A stretch of 64,000 bases of DNA, taken from positions 21,486,757 to 21,550,756 of the forward strand of contig JACSVZ010000002.1 in assembly GCA_014706295.1 (NCBI GenBank), written 5' to 3'. Position numbers and translations under genes: made by a program. The notes beneath the pieces were generated by a model that did not search any database, had not been told where the DNA came from, and was given only the letters and a program-made list of their open reading frames with translations. Shown piece by piece: positions 1-15,092 of this stretch. Positions within the stretch are counted from its first letter, which is position 1; every line of letters begins with the position of its first letter. The DNA is from Lycocorax pyrrhopterus obiensis. Its lineage: Eukaryota > Chordata > Aves > Passeriformes > Paradisaeidae.

Positions 1-3000
1 TGTTATGTCTAACTAGCATGAGAGAGCAGAAAGTAATAGGCTACAAGAAGCTTCAAAGTTGCACACTAAGCAGTACAGAATTTAAAAAAATATAAAAGTT
101 AAAACTTAAGGCATCAAGAGCACTGGTGCAAGGTAGGGAAGATAAGCAGGCAGAGGTTGTGCCCAGGAGCTCATCTCAACCCTGTGTTGCCTGCTCTGCT
201 CTGGCTGTGCTGTGCTGTGGTTCACAGCAGCCCACAATGCAGAGGGATTACAGAGAGAGTGGAAGGGTCTGGCTGCAGTCAACTGAGTAGAATGATCTTC
301 TGGGACTGGAAAGTTATGGTCTGTGCTCGTAGAAGTGAGTGGGTTGCATCTTCTGTATTACAAAATGCTCAAAGCATGGGCATTTATGAACCCCAAGAAG
401 ATCCTCTCTCCGAGTGCCAATGCTTGCTGTCCTGTGGTTCCCAGGTGTCCAGCATCTTTTCTGCACCAATGGCACTAGTACTGTGGGAAGGATGATGCAT
501 GTGTCTCTTCCCAGATATGTCCATCACCCAGTTATGGTCCTCTTCTGAGAAGTAAATGGTTGTTCACATCCTGACAGGTTGAATTAATTCTAGTGTTCAC
601 TCATTCTGCTTTATGGCTGAGTACAGTGGCCAAGAGGCTGTTACACATGTAGTGTCCCTTTCTCCTCTGATCCTTTCTTGAGCCTATCAGTGTGTGGCAC
701 CATCTAAACAGGCTCAGTGGCTTTGGGCCTCACACAGGCTTTGAGTTATTCTGCAGCAGTTCTGCAAAAACTCTGGCAATGAAGTGCTCATGCTGATACA
801 CTTCTGAGTTTGTGCAGTGACGTGTGAGCATCTACAGAGAGCAGCAGTAGAAGCAGCACTGTTAAGGCTGGATACCTCTATGGACTGGCTGCCCCAACAG
901 TATGTGGTCCAAATTACTCTGTTGAACTAAGGCTCCTAAATTTCTCTTAAATCAGCCCTAGGTTTGCTAACAATCAGTCTAAATGTGATCCCTTGCCAAT
1001 AAATGAACTTGAAGAAGTCTGGAATTCCAACTATGTTGTTTGAGATTTCCAATGAATGTCGTGGAAAGTTTACAGCCTTGCCATGTTCTGCTAATCATTT
1101 AAACATTTAACTTGTCAGATGCTCAAAGGTTCATCATTTTCATGTTCAATTTCCTGAATATACCAGGAAAATTTTTTCCAACTTGACCATTCAAAACAAG
1201 CAACTGTATTTGTATGTAGGCACCTAAATCAATGCTTTGCTCTGCCATGCTCTGAACTCTGATCTCTGAAAATCAGCCACTCTAGATACCTACATATGGC
1301 TTTAGGGACCTAAGTCTTGGCAGCCAAAGTCATGTTTGTGATACTCTCACATGTTTTCAATAAGAATCTAAACATAAACCAGACCAAAAACCAGAGAAGT
1401 GGGGAGAAGGAAAGAAAAACAATGCTCTGTAGGATATCTATGTGTTGACATAAAATATGGAATAATCCCATCCTACTGCATCTGTGTGTGCAGAGTTTTC
1501 TTTCAAATGTGAGTTACTGAATCAGTAGTTCAGCCTGTCCTTGGAAGAGAACTACTGTATCTCACACATACCAAGACAGCAGGCTCCACACTGAGATGTT
1601 TTGCAGTGGAATTCAGGTGCCCACCATGCCTCAGCAGAAGGTCTTCACTTGCTCCCAGGTCATCTCCTGGGCCTTCTCAAAAATGAATTTTGGTGTCACT
1701 GATGAGTAAAGATTTTCGTATTTTCTGTTCTTATGCTGTTGTCTTAGCTGACCTCTGCCCCCGGGCTGCAGCTCTGGGCATCAGGCCCACTCTGCAAACT
1801 GACAGCCTCAGGAGGGCTCCTGGGTGAAGAAAAAGTTAATGGTATGAGGCCACGTTTCGCAGCATCTAGGAGATGCCCAGGGTTGCTGGCATCAGAAATT
1901 ACTTGATCTGTTTTTAAATTTACAATTTGCCAGTGGGGTTTGTTTTTAAAGGTACAAATATGATAGACTCACCACCCTGCCTGCAACATCAGGAAAAGCT
2001 AAATATCTGCTTGAAGGTCCCTTGACAAGCTGTGCTTTATGTTTGTTCAGGGAAAATAAACCCACGTTTTTTCTTTCATTAATGTGGCCAGACAGAACAA
2101 CAATACATCAGCAGAGTAAATACAATCTGCTGCTGTGATTTCTCCATCCAGTAGACTGAAGTCCAAAAAAACCCCGAAGTTCTCATGGGGCCTACACTTT
2201 CTTCTTGCAACTCCTCTCTCTGCTCAGTTGGTTCTCTGGAGAACAGCACAGCTGTGAACATGCTTGGGCAGGTCCATCCACAGCTCCTCTGGGAGGAGAG
2301 CAGAGTTTGGAGATTTCTGTTAAAAGGCAGCGCACCTCAATCAGTACTTCAGCTTTTACCACAATGCTGTTAGTCACCAAAAGATCAAAATAGCACACAT
2401 TATCGTGGTCCCCTTACCCCTGCCATTAGTCACAGTGGCAGGCAGGGTTCCCAGCCTGGGGGACTAAAGATGTTTTACTCTTTTATCATGCCTGGACAAA
2501 GGTGTAGCTGCAGGAACCCTCCAGCCTTGAAAACTAGGAAGTATTCTTCATACAAGACTAGAAGGTTATATGCCTATGCCCAAAACTTAAACTGAAATCC
2601 AGAATTATCACCATCCTCTTACCAGGAAAACACTTTAAAAATGTGAAAATTGAGTGCTTTCACTGTGTACCTTCTTCCTGCTCTAGAGACCATCTACAGA
2701 GAAGCACAAGAGCTGTAGGGCTGCCATAGCCTTGTACATACATGTTTGCTATGGTAGAACCCTCCCAGGCAGGATGTGGACAGAACCTCCAGATTTCAGT
2801 CTGGCCCAGAGTTTGTAGCAGGAGCTACAGAGGCCAGAGTTCTTTGCTCAAGCCATACATTTAGGCAAAGATTTCCCTTCCTGTGTTTGCACCAGCACAC
2901 ACATACTCCTCTCCCAGGCAATGTTAGGCAAGAAGATGAATTTCACCTAGACAGAAGCATCTGCTGGGGTTTAGCTCTTCCATGGCTTTATGTCTGTGAC

Positions 3001-6000
3001 TCAGCTCACTGGCTGTTGTCAAATGTTGTATAAAGTCCTCTTCATTCTTTACATTCAGTGCTTCTCAGTTTGGTTTACACCCACCAAAAATCTTTTCCAT
3101 GTTTTTCTTCCTTACAAGGAAAATAAACTTGTAAAGAGGGAGAAGTGAAGGGTTACATCTGGAGAGAGTTATGGCTGTGGCTCAAAGGAACAACTGGAAT
3201 GTCTGCAATGCGGAAGTTTCTTCCACAAAGCCATTTCTTTCCTCTTCTTGTGAAGTACAGATACAGGCTGCTGCTGCTTACAGAGCACAGCCCCAGTGCA
3301 ACTTCCAGTGAGGAATGCCAACAGCATCCCTGCTGAGAGCAGGGTTGATGATTTACATCGGTGCTACCCACTCAGCCTCATGCACACTGTCAGGAGCAAC
3401 TCAGCATCAGAAAGTCTGCTTGTCTTGAAACTAATTACAAAAGCCACAGCTATAATAGTAGTAGCAGCAAATTTTATAATTGGCTTATTCTGATACTTTT
3501 TGGTAGGCATTTCTGGCAAGCCAAGTGCTTGTAGATACCACTGAAGTCACTGGCATTGGGGGTGTTTGGCAAAGACCCTTTGCGTGGGTGGTGACTGAGA
3601 TCAGCAGCACCAAGTCTGCCACAGCCTCACAGCTTCATTCACCTGTTACAGATACTGTGTTGGAGGGTGACATCTTCCAGCTTCAGGCTCAACTTTGAAT
3701 TTTGAGGAGCATGTGGAATGAAGAGATGAGAAAGGAAAATACTTTTCTTTGGTGTTAATTAGTGATGGGGAAATACACATACAGAGGGTACAGCCCACCT
3801 CTCTTGCATGTGTAGGATTTCCCTCAGACTACAGTTCTCAAAGGTTGGGGTTGCCTTTTTTTTGTTCCATGCAAGTGAGTGGTATGCAGTTCAAAACCAC
3901 TCCTGGTTCAAGCAAATGTAGTTTGGCATTAAAATTTTTTTAAACAGTAACTTAATTTCTGGTTCTGAGGTTCAAATTATATCTGCATCTGGTTTTATTT
4001 TTTAAAAGACGTTAAACTTAACTGCTTAAAAACAACCCCATTTCTGAAAAGAAGGGTCAACGTTTGAAACATTTATTTAAGCAAAAGTTACAAAGTTATT
4101 TTAAATTAATGTGTTATCTGTAAAACCATTATCTCCTAATTTTTTACACGTTTTATAAGTTTGTTAGTTCATAAATTAATTTTGGAATAATGACATTCAG
4201 AGAAGAGAAAAAAAACAAACTATGAGGTAATAACCTCTACAGTGATTGATTTTTTTTCCATTTGTAAGGCAAAGAGTATTTGTAATGTATAATATCGTGC
4301 ATACTGTTCTTGTTTTGCTTTTCTCACAAGCATGCCAGACTGAGGACAAGGTTCTGTGAGAAATACTGAATTCAACTTGTTTCTAAAAATGCCATTCAGC
4401 GGAAAACAAAAGCTAGCCTTCCCAATTGTGGATCTTCCTCTTTTTTTCATGCGATATCTAGCTTCTCTTTGCAGTCACTTTCACTTTCCTTTCTAAAATG
4501 TCTAACATAGAACAAAACTATGGCAAAGTGAAAGTATTGATTAAAAAAAGAATTTGCAATTCACGTCAGTGTTTAGTGTATTTTTGGAAATAATTGTGAG
4601 CAGAATAGCTACCAGTGTTCCAAACAAGCAACATCTGCACTGCATCTAGCAACTGGCTTTTCAAACATTCCCACGTGTGCTTGACTTGTTCCTGCACCAT
4701 CTCCAGTAACTATTCCTGGTAGCTATATGTGTCACTGGAATGGATGTGAAGTTATGTTGGAAAAGGGTGAAAAACACTTCGGAAAAACTTGGACAGAGAC
4801 CTCTCCTTGGAGGAGATCTCCTTGCTCACTCTTGAAACAAATCCAGTAGTCCCAACATGACAGTGATGGAAGCACTGGGCTGCCAGTCCACTATGATGAA
4901 CCCGAAGACTATACTGTTCCTTGGATTTTGCCATTCTTTATGCTTGAGTGCTTATTTGCCTCCCCTGTGCATCCAATTATGCAGGAATTAATTACACACT
5001 ATGTTAAATTCATCTGAGAGATATTTTGATTTGCCAGCTATTTAGCTGTCCTCACTCTTGAAAGTTTGCGTCTCAAATGCAGCAGTTGCTTCATCTTCTT
5101 ACACTTTGCCTTCGAGCAGGGAGTTAGCTATCGTTATATCAATATCAATATTTATTGTGTCAATATTACAGTAATGTTTGTGGGGTTTATAGGATTATTG
5201 ATAAAAAACATTAGATAACATGGGAGCAGAACTGGATGCCTTTAGAAACACACCTGCTCAGTGATGAGACTCCATTGCCAATGTTCTCCTGTTTCCAAAT
5301 TATAATTTGTCGCTTCTTGTCTGTTTAGTTGGTAATCCACTCAATGTAAGCCACACCGATTCTGATTCACACTGAAGTTACTTTGCATTCAAAGAACCCT
5401 ACAAAATCAAATGTTTTCAAGAACTTAGCCTTCCATCAGTGCTGCAGCTTTTATCAAATACATTTATAATCTCATTTTTAAGATAAAGGTAGACAAGAAC
5501 ATTAGCCATACAGAACACAGGGTTACTCACAAAACTACAGGACTTACTCCAAATGAAGTGTTTCTGATTTTAATGGTGGTGCTCATCTATAAAGGATTCA
5601 GGAGCACTGAAGACCATCCCATTGCCATCACGAAGTCAGAGCTGCTACCAAAACCTCCCTTATTTCCACATGAAGAGTGATGGGAGGTGGGAAGAAAGAG
5701 GGTGATTGTGTCTTTGTGGATATCTTGGCTCTGGCACGGGAGAACAGCAGCTGTGAGCTCTTCAGCTCTTCTCAAAGCCTTCCACGGCTCTCTTAACAGG
5801 AAAGGGAAATTGGAAGCTGGAAGTTCATAAGCATTCTAGCTTAGCCTATTTCTGTCATCCTCAGATTAGAAACACACAAAATGTAGTGGGAGATATAATG
5901 CCTCTGTGTGACATTTCTGTTGTAAATGTGTTAAGTGTTATAATTATGCGTGCAGATATACTGAAACTTAAAATGGGTGCAATTGTACTTAAAGTTTGGT

Positions 6001-9000
6001 CTTTACTCCTAAAATGGAAAGCAGCCATGGATTTATTTACCACGACAAGAATAAAATAAATCTTGCATGCAGCATAGTTTTAAAGGGAAAAGGAGAAGAA
6101 TTTGATATATGACCACGCACTAAGGATCCTGATTTGGCAGGGTTTCCATTGGTTTTTCTTTGGGAAATGTTTCTTATCAAGATGGCTATCTGGGATCTTT
6201 CTCGTCTTTTCTGCTCCTTGGAGTTTTTTCTTCGAGAAAATGTTTTAAAATTCTAGATAAAAATCACAATTTTTTCTTTGCCTTTTCAGACTCAGATATG
6301 CCCTAGGTTCTGTGCTTCCCAACACAGACTGCCAGGCAGCTGGGGGAAAAAGGATTCTTTATAAATTGAAGCTCTTGTTTCTTCCTTTCTTTACTCCCTT
6401 GTCCAGTCATCCAGATTAATTGTTGATTGAGAACATAATTTAGAGCATTTATTGCTTTCCCTCAGGCCAGAGGACATCTATTTTTTAACGGAAAATCTTC
6501 GTAAGTAATATTTTGCTTAAATAAATGTGCTTCAGAAGCTGAGTTGTTATGAGCCTTTTCCACCCAGGCAGCTGGCAAATGAACAGCCTCATGGAAAGGG
6601 CCTCATTGCTGGGACATGAAGCCAGGACAGCAGCTGTTTTACTCAGGTAACTGTGGTGGGATGGTTTTCTCAGGTGCGACACATAAACACAGCCACTCGC
6701 CTGCGTGTCCATGGCAGTGCTACCAATCCTCGCTACCGTCCTGACCCACAGGACCTGTGTGCTGCTGTGCCACGGCCAGGCACAGCAGGGGACACCTCGC
6801 AGTACACGGGTGGCTTCACAGTGCACGTGCTGCAAGAACTGCTCCTGCCCCTCCACTCCCACCAACAAACATCACACCCATGTAAATGACAAATGTGTTG
6901 AGGGGACGAGATTCGATAAGGAATAAGAAAGAGGGAGGAGGCAAAAGAGAAACACACTCCCTTCTGCTGACATGTCATCACTGGAACATCTGCTTTATGT
7001 CTGGGTGTGCTAATGATCTCTCTGAAACCCCACTGCAAGACAATTAGGGCTGATAAATCACAAGGGGGTTTCTTAGGTTTAAAGATCCCAGATGCTATAG
7101 TAGAAAAAAGGAGGCAAAAAGAAAAGAATGGGCACTTTATCTCACCTAAAATCTGCTGAGTGCTGACACAAAAAACCTTAACTTTAAAAAGGTAGTAGAA
7201 TGCCATAAAACACAAAAAGGGCAAAGTTTTTTTTCCACTTTTGTCTGGATTCCAAATCAAACACAAGACATTCTTCATGATTATCTTTTGGGGGGGGGGG
7301 AGGAAAAATTTTAAAAAGGAGCCTAGTCTTCCTGGTCTTTAGGAGTTTTGTGTATATATATACATATTCTTGACTGATGAACTTTTATGCACACATGAGT
7401 TTTTTCATCCAATAAAAAGTCATTTTAAAAAATCAAACCATAAGTTATAGGATGATTTCATTGCAAAGGTTAGGGGAAAGTCAGAATTGTTTGCTAATGT
7501 TTATTCTTTCCCTCTCTAGGACATAGTCGATTACAAGGCAGTATGTACCAGGGGCTTTTCCAGTTGTGTTTGTACACACTGTCTCCCACATCTTCACACA
7601 GTGGTAGAAGGCAGATTACACACTGTTTATAAAGCTAAAGCTGGACAGATTATCTGCGACAGATAGTCTGATTAGCCTGAGCCTCCACCTTGCTCACAAA
7701 TTTTATGGTAGTGGATCCTGATGTTTCAGATTAGTTTGCTACTGAGATTTGTCAAAGCAAGGGACAGACTGGAGGAACTGAGTGTCAGCTGTGCCACTGG
7801 GAAGCTGTGGCACCTCCATGCTTTTCAGAGACCTTGGAGGAACTGACTGAGAAGTTTACAAACCCTGAGCAGCAAGCTGATGTACCACAAAGAAGCCACT
7901 AATATTAATGAAAGGTCAGTTTTCTCAAGACTGGTAAACATTACCTGGAGTTGGTGTCTGGAGTTTGCTAGTACAGAACCTCCTCTTCCTCCAAAGGGTT
8001 CTGAAAAAAACAACTTCCAGATCATCAAAGTCTGTTGTTTAAACCAAAATAGAGGGCAGGTTCCTGCAGGAAACTGGCACTACAGATCTGCTGTCCTTCA
8101 GTAGTCAACAGCTTCCTGTGTTTCCTTCATTAAAAGACATACTTGTGATGGTGATGATGACGCTGATGATGATGATGATAGTAGAACTAGAGAAAATTGC
8201 AGTGGATGGTTTCAGTAATCACAGGTGCCAGTCATTAAAAAAACACTGCAGTGCTGATGTCAACTGATGTCCTCCATTAGCTTTCCCTGTGCAAGACATC
8301 TCAGTGCTGGCATTGACCTTCCATCATGAAAAGCATGGCTGTCAGAGTACATAGTCCTAGAAGTGCATGGTTTGCTTTGCATCCTTTTACATCTGAGTGA
8401 ATTTCAGACAGTCTGGGAACTGCCCCTTCCATTGGGCTATGGGGGCTACTGAAAGCTTCTAACTCAACCTATTGATTTGTAACTGTTGATCTCCCCTCTA
8501 AATGGAGGGATACCATGTCCCGTGAGATGGAATCAGTCTGCGCTCTTGCTGGTGCTAATGCAAATAAGAGAGGACAAGCATTTGCTTTACTATTGATGAA
8601 TCCACTCAGGCAGAACAGGACATGAATTTTAATAAGACTATTTCCCATTGTACTGAAACACCTTACTCTTTGCATGAAAATAAAAGACAGAAATAGTTGC
8701 CTAAGGGTCCTTCTGGCCATCTACCCTCCCTGAAGGGGGATTCTAAAATGCTTCTTGTGCAGGGGCTGGGGGTTAAGTATAAGTGAGAGGGTTGCCCAGC
8801 AAAGAAGACAAATAGCGGATGAAGTGCAGCTCTGGAGAAGCTGTTTTCCAGCAGTCATGCCTGTTGTGCCACACTGTAGCTGTCTTTTTTAACAGTCAAG
8901 GCATGACTGCAAATAAAAAAGAATACAGGCAAGAAGGGAAAAAATTAGTGCTTAGAAAGAAGTGACTGGTGGATGGACTACTAGAAATTACTATCATCTC

Positions 9001-9539
9001 CACAGTTGTAGTCACTCTTGTTAGCTAGGAAGGAGAACTCAGAAAGCAACTGCCTTGCATGTGCCTGAAACTAAGGATTTAGAAGGCTCCCAGACTCCCT
9101 GTAATTCTCTGATTCGTGACTAGAGATTTATCTCCAACGCAGTGCTCCTTCCAACATGCGTGTTCTCAGAGAGAAAAAGCTGGGGATGAGGAGCACCTGA
9201 CCAGGCTGGCTAGAGCCAGCATCACTAGCTGTCGGCTGGATTCCTGCATACATCTGTACAGCACCAGACAGTACTCAGTTACTTCTTTTGCAAGAATCAA
9301 ATCAAAAGACATTGGTATCCAGTGCACAAATCCCATCCAACTCATCTAAATGCAGACAATGGGGGGGCACCACTGGTTTATCATCTTAGTACCCTTTGAC
9401 TAAATTCAACAGTGCGTGGTTTTCCTGGGATTGTCTGGCTATTCCCTTAACAATTCTCTTCAACACTTCCACAGGTCTGGGTGCAAAGACTGGAATTTTC
9501 TCATTCTTTTTCCCCACAATGCTGGGACATCCAGAACAG
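1..9539. other. Intergenic DNA without recognisable genes
   Basis: No exon, RNA gene or interspersed repeat could be supported. ORFs are short, overlap on both strands and show no family resemblance. Features seen are minor: an 11-G run at 7290-7300 and the GAT repeat near 8150. By vertebrate gene order the 3' end of ITGA8 might lie to the left; its conserved GFFKR tail motif was not seen here. Confidence 0.6.
8146..8180 (+). repeat. Imperfect (GAT)n trinucleotide repeat
   Basis: A stretch of TGATGGTGATGATGACG followed by CTGATGATGATGATGATAG: about ten GAT-type units with three interruptions. No reading frame of interest uses it. Confidence 0.85.
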
Positions 9540-10605
9540 CCCATGGACTACTGCAAAGCATTTGATACTGTCCCGTACAACATCCTTGTCTTTAAAATGG
9601 AGAGACGTGGAATTGATGGGTGGACCACTCAGTGGACAAGGAATTGGCTGGATGCTCACACTCAGAGAGTTGCACTCAAATAGTTGTAATGTCCAGATGG
9701 AGACCAGTGATGAGTGGTATCCCTCAGGGGGCCATATGGAACCAATATTATTTAACATCTTCACTGGGGACATGAACAGTGATATTGAGTGTGCCCACAG
9801 CGAATTTGTGGATGACACCAAGCTGACTGGTGTTGCAGTTGATGTTCTGAATGGAACGAATGACATCCAGGGGGACCTTGACAGGCTTTACGGTTGAGCC
9901 CATGTGAGCCTCATGAAGATCAACAAGGTCAGGTCAGGGCAATCCCAAACACAGACACAGGCTGGGCAATGACTGAATTGATAGCAGCCCTGCACAGGAG
10001 ATCTTAGGGGCATCTGTGGATGAAAAACTGAATATGAGCTGGCAATATATTCAGGCAGACCAATCACACCCTGAGCTGCATCAATAGAAGCATGCCCAGC
10101 AGGCTGAGAGAGCTAATTCTTCCCCTCTGCTCTGCTCTGGGTCCCCCAGCATAGGAAAGACATGGATTTGCTGGAACAGGTCCAGAGGAGGTCCACAAAG
10201 ATGATCAGCGTGCTGGAGCACCTCTGTTATGAAGACAGACTGAGAGAGTTGGGGTTGTTTAGCCTAGCTCCAGGGAGACCTTATAGTGGCCTTCCAGTAC
10301 TTAAAGGGGGCCCTGAGGAAAGATGGGGACTGACTCTGAATCGAGTGCAGTGGTAGGCTGAGGGCGGTAATGGTTGTAAACTGAAAGAGGATAGATTTTT
10401 TTTATATGTTAGGAGGAAATTGTTTAATGTGAGGGTGGTGGGACACTGGAACCAGTTGGCCAGAGAAGTTGTGGCTGCCCCATCCCTGAAGGTGTACAAG
10501 GCCAGGTTGGATGGGGCTTTAAGCAACCTGGTCTAGCAGGGAGGGCAGTTAGAACTAGATGATCTTTAAGGCTCCTTCCAACCAAACCGTTCTAGGATTC
10601 CATAA
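9540..10605 (+). mobile_element. CR1 LINE, 5'-truncated, with decayed reverse transcriptase and 3' end
   Basis: A non-LTR retrotransposon copy. The first part encodes recognisable CR1 reverse transcriptase: [12 protein letters not shown] followed by W-T-x-N-W-L-D-x-x-x-Q-R-V (to 9683). After a stop and frame changes come ILFNIF and the catalytic box as FVDDTKL (YADD/FADD type) near 9805-9830. Further frame disruption separates the C-terminal piece, LEQVQRRSTKMI, near 10170-10220. The 3' end has the typical CR1 tail (GATCTTTAAGG, then CTTCCAACC, then a degenerate ATTC-type repeat near 10595). Multiple breaks make it non-functional. The left edge is approximate. Confidence 0.9.
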
Positions 10606-13600
10606 AATGGTGGGCTGTGATATCTCCCAGTGTAAGGCTATAGCAAACTACTGGAGTGTGACCCACAAATACAAACTGGATGCAAGCCCCTATGTGGACA
10701 GGATGGCTTTTGTGTGAAGTGACTGCAGATCAGCCCAGACAGTTATGCTGGTTATTCTCAGCAGAGTACAAAGCAGCAGGAAAAACACCAAAATAACTCT
10801 CAACTCAGATACCACTACACTTAGACAGTAAGAGGAAAAAAACTACACCTCTGCTCATTGACAGTATTTTAAAGAGATGATATGATGAAACTCAGAGCTG
10901 CATTTTAGTAATTTCATTATTCTAAAGAGATTGCAGAGAAACAGACTCTTTTTAGTGAGACAAGTCTGCTGAAGCTGGCTATTAACGTGATATCCTAACT
11001 ATCTGCTACTAAGGTCCTGCTCTCTTCATAAAGAGTCAAGAAAGCATGTGATAGAGAAGACCTGCAAGGTCACCTAGTCCGTCTCCTTGACAATGTTTGT
11101 TGTTTTGTTCTTCCCTGGTTTCCCATGTCTTAATTTAAACTTGTCCTTATTTCCTTCCTCCCTATCAGCCATATGAATCTCTTTTAAAATAACTGCCTTC
11201 CTCCTCGGTATCAGACCAGATAATAGAGTACATATTTCATGTCTTTCTCCTGTAGAACCTGAAATTAGTCTGTTTCCATTAAGAGCTCAATTGCAGCTGA
11301 AAAATCACTGTTTTCATCACTCTTCTTTTTTGCTTTTTCTGTGCACTTTGCTTCTATCAGCTGTGGTCAATAGTCCCCCTCTCCCTTACCTGCTCACCTG
11401 TGAAATTTTTCTTGCATTTAGTTACACTTTTTTAAATCACCTCTTTAATGATTAGTGAATAATTGGATCTGCATCTGATTTAAGCTTCAAGAAAATTAGC
11501 AGTGATGGACTTTTTGGGCCAAGATAATGTTTTTGCTTGTTCTTAGTCAGAATCCTGCTCTTTCTTGCTTGCAAGGTTCCTTAGCTTGCTGCATTTATAA
11601 TTCCCTTGAATTTGCTCTTTCTTTCCTTGTTCCCACTGATGAACATTTAATCTACTTGTAACACTTCCATCCTTATTTTTTTTTCACTCCTGGTTGTTGG
11701 CTGCTTGGCAAGGCTATCCTGGCATTTTCTAGAGGAGTTGACCTCAGGGTAAGAAGTGCTAGTTACCACTAAAAACAAATGACCAGTCACAAGTAACTGC
11801 TCAGGTACTAACAACTCTTTTCTTTTACCTTATCTGCTTAATTATGCTCCTTTAAAATGCTACTGAAAAACATGGCAGTTTTTCAATAGATTTCATTATA
11901 CTGTAGCACAAATATAAATATGTATATATCTATAAAATGTAGTATCCTTGCTGGCACTAAGGATTTTCAAGCTGCTGCCACTCTTAATACTGCCCTTTAC
12001 TAGAATGCTTTAGTGGCTTTTGGATTACTATGAAGCTGGCCATCACTGCAGAGTTATATTCCAATTAACTTCTTCTGCCCCAGCTTGCTTGAAAAAACAA
12101 TCCATGAGAACTTCCAGGGAGCAATACATGCTTCAGAGAACAGGCTTCCATCATTTTCTGTCAAAGAGCTTCTAGATCAAAAGCTGAAACAAAGTCTGTT
12201 GACTTTATCAAGACAAAATGCAATGACTTCACTCAAATGAAATGTTCTGATAAGGCCAGTTTTGTATTCCCAAAACTCAGCTTAGTATATGGGGGAGTAT
12301 GAGGTCTAACTTTTCATTCCAACTGAGATGGAAACAAATTCAGATGGTAGATATTTTTTCCCCCCAGAACAGAGCTTCAGCATTTCAACCAGCTCACAGC
12401 AGATTCCCATTTACAGTACATGGATTTCCTGTCTCCTCTACAACCTTCTCCAGGAGTTTGAGGCTAAAACTTTCTGCTCCCCTCCTCAGCAGATCAACTG
12501 ATTAAAACATTATCTGATCCTTAGTAACCCAGGGCTATAATTTAGAAAAAACATCATTTCCCTCTGCTCTTTATTTTTGTTTGCCCAAGGGAGCATAGAA
12601 AAAGCAAATATTATCTACAGACATTTTTTTGGTTTTCAGAGGCCACATGCAAACAGTTCCCCCCGTCCTTGGAGCTGCAACCCCTTACCCTATAGCTCTC
12701 TGTGTTATCTCATATATCCTTCCTCTTGTTATTTGTTGTGTGTCTTCCAAAATAAACACAACTGCAGAACCACAGGATAACTTCAGATTGCAAGGCTTAG
12801 CATCAAAAACTCCACTGGCTTTAGGCTGGAGGCAACACTGCTTCACACAGGGATTTGAGTTAAACCTCTCTAAAAGGCTGCTGTTTTTTCCTTTCCCCTG
12901 TAAATAGTAGAGCAATGTTCACAACAATGCCTTCATCAAAACATGAAACGAAGTGGTTGCTGCTTCTTGAAAAGCATGAACAGAGAATGTTCCTGTGGTG
13001 ATTTTTAGTGGGAAAACTTCATCCCATAAACACACTATGAAAGAACATTCTGGAGGATGTGGGATGGTTATTGGTGTAGTCAAGAGGGCAAAATCCTGCT
13101 CTGTTGGGATTCATTTATGTTTCTCAGATGGGAATGTGGGGAACTGGAATTCCAGTTCAGATTGTTTCTGTGTATATTAATATGTGCTTGTGCATTGCAC
13201 GAGATGGCATAACCCATATGCTCACTGCCCAAGCACCCAGCAGGAAAGACATAAATGGCTTCATATCATCGTAGAACTGTTCCTCAGTTCCTAAATAGCC
13301 TCTTCAAATCAAGTGAAGTATCAGTTCCCCAGACTCTACAGGAGAAGGAAACTGCACATGAACTCTAGAAAATCAGCAGGAGGACAGTCTATTTTAGGAG
13401 CAGAGCTTCAGCTAGTAAACTCTGAAGATTTGTTGTTTTAAACATGAATCAGGAATATATGGAAATCAGTACCATTTGCACAAATGTGAGCCAGGACTCA
13501 TAGAGCCATCTGTATGTTCTGCATGGTAATGCATTTTCTTACCTTCAGGGAAACCTGAGACACTTTGGCAGAAAGGTGTTCATTCTGCCTGAGCTCTGAG

Positions 13601-15092
13601 CTGGCAGGAGAGGAGCCAGCTCCTGTGTGGAAGCTGTACCACCACAGTGGTGTGGCACTGTGACAAACCTAATGTACGCTGCCTCTCAGCACCTGGTCTG
13701 TGTCACAGTCTCTTACTCTTCACTGTAAGGTTCCATGATTCCAGCCAAACATGGGAAATGAATACAATTTTTTTGCAAGGTCATCAAATAAATGAGCATC
13801 ACACATTGCTGGGTTAATGATATGCCCAATATTAAGTTAGAAAAAGAAAAAGAAAAAGAAAAAGAAAAAGAAAAAGAAAAAGAAAAAGAAAGGACATAAT
13901 ATTTTTAAATAAAAATTTTGTCTCTTCTAGGCAATTCTTTTGACTCATCTCCCCTCAACATGCCTCTCAAGGTTTCGTCCTACTTGCTCTCAAGCCACCT
14001 GTACAGTCTTCCCACAAAAGCAAATACAACTTGGTGTTACAATGTAAAATGTAAGCAGGAAAGAAAACTTTCCATGGCTGTAAGAAACTCATATTTCTTT
14101 CAAGAGAGGGCTCTTAAGATTCCCTATTTGATACTATGACTGTTGTGAAAGAGAGAAAAAAACCAGAATTGAACCACCAGATCTTGATATTTCTAAATGT
14201 TTTCTCTGATTTAGTATGTCATCACCTGACACTATAATTCATGGCAGGTAGATGATATGATTTTTTTTTCCACACAAAATTAATCTCAGTTACAGAAAGT
14301 CTGCAGTTCTCCGCTTCAGGTGACACTGTCTTCCACTAAGGTTGGGATGGCTTTAGGCAGGATGTGCCAGTCAGTGCTTTCCTGGCACAGCTGAAAGTAA
14401 AGACACTACAGAACTGTCTAAAGATTAGAAATATCAAGGAATATGTGGTCTAATTTCTGCCTGTTTATGATATTTTATGAATTCTCAGGGGAAAAAAAGG
14501 TCATTAATTCTTCAATTTAAATATTATGTTTAAAATACAATACATCATCTTTGGCCACAAATCAGGCTGACAGCTGCAGCCAGCTGCCCAGGACTGCTGG
14601 GTCTCTCAAATGACTCTCAAAGGTGAATATAATGTCCAGGAAATCAGAATTCTCTAATTCTGGACCAAATACAGTTTGACCAGGATGGCAGCATAAATGA
14701 CCCCAACCTCCATTTTATACCGCCGTTGCTTTAATCAGCTCTGGAGACAGAACTGGAGGAGGAGCAGGGCCTCTGTCAGGGGCCGTAAACAGCACTTCTG
14801 AGCCACTTCACTGTCTCAAGGGTATTTCGGATAGTGCTGTGTAATCACAGTCAAGCAGCAGAATTGAGAGGAACTGACATAATATTCAAGTATTTGTTTT
14901 CACTCTGAATAAGACACAGATAAATATATGGATTTTTAAAAAAAAGTAAATGAAAATATTTGGAATGATATCTTGAGGCTGTACACAAACCAGAAGAAAG
15001 CATTTTTCTGTTTGTTTTGAGAACAGAAATAAAAAAATGCAAAAAGTTTGGAGCGGGATATAACAATGAAGAGGGAAAAAAAGCCAGAGAAG
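10606..15092. other. Intergenic DNA between CR1 copies
   Basis: AT-leaning sequence with the hexanucleotide array at 13840 as the only clear repeat. No coding exon is supported. Confidence 0.6.
13840..13892. repeat. Hexanucleotide microsatellite (GAAAAA)8
   Basis: Eight perfect GAAAAA units followed by GAAAG, giving a purine-only stretch with strong strand asymmetry. No retrotransposon is visible immediately 5' of it, so it is not clearly a poly(A)-tail derivative. Confidence 0.96.
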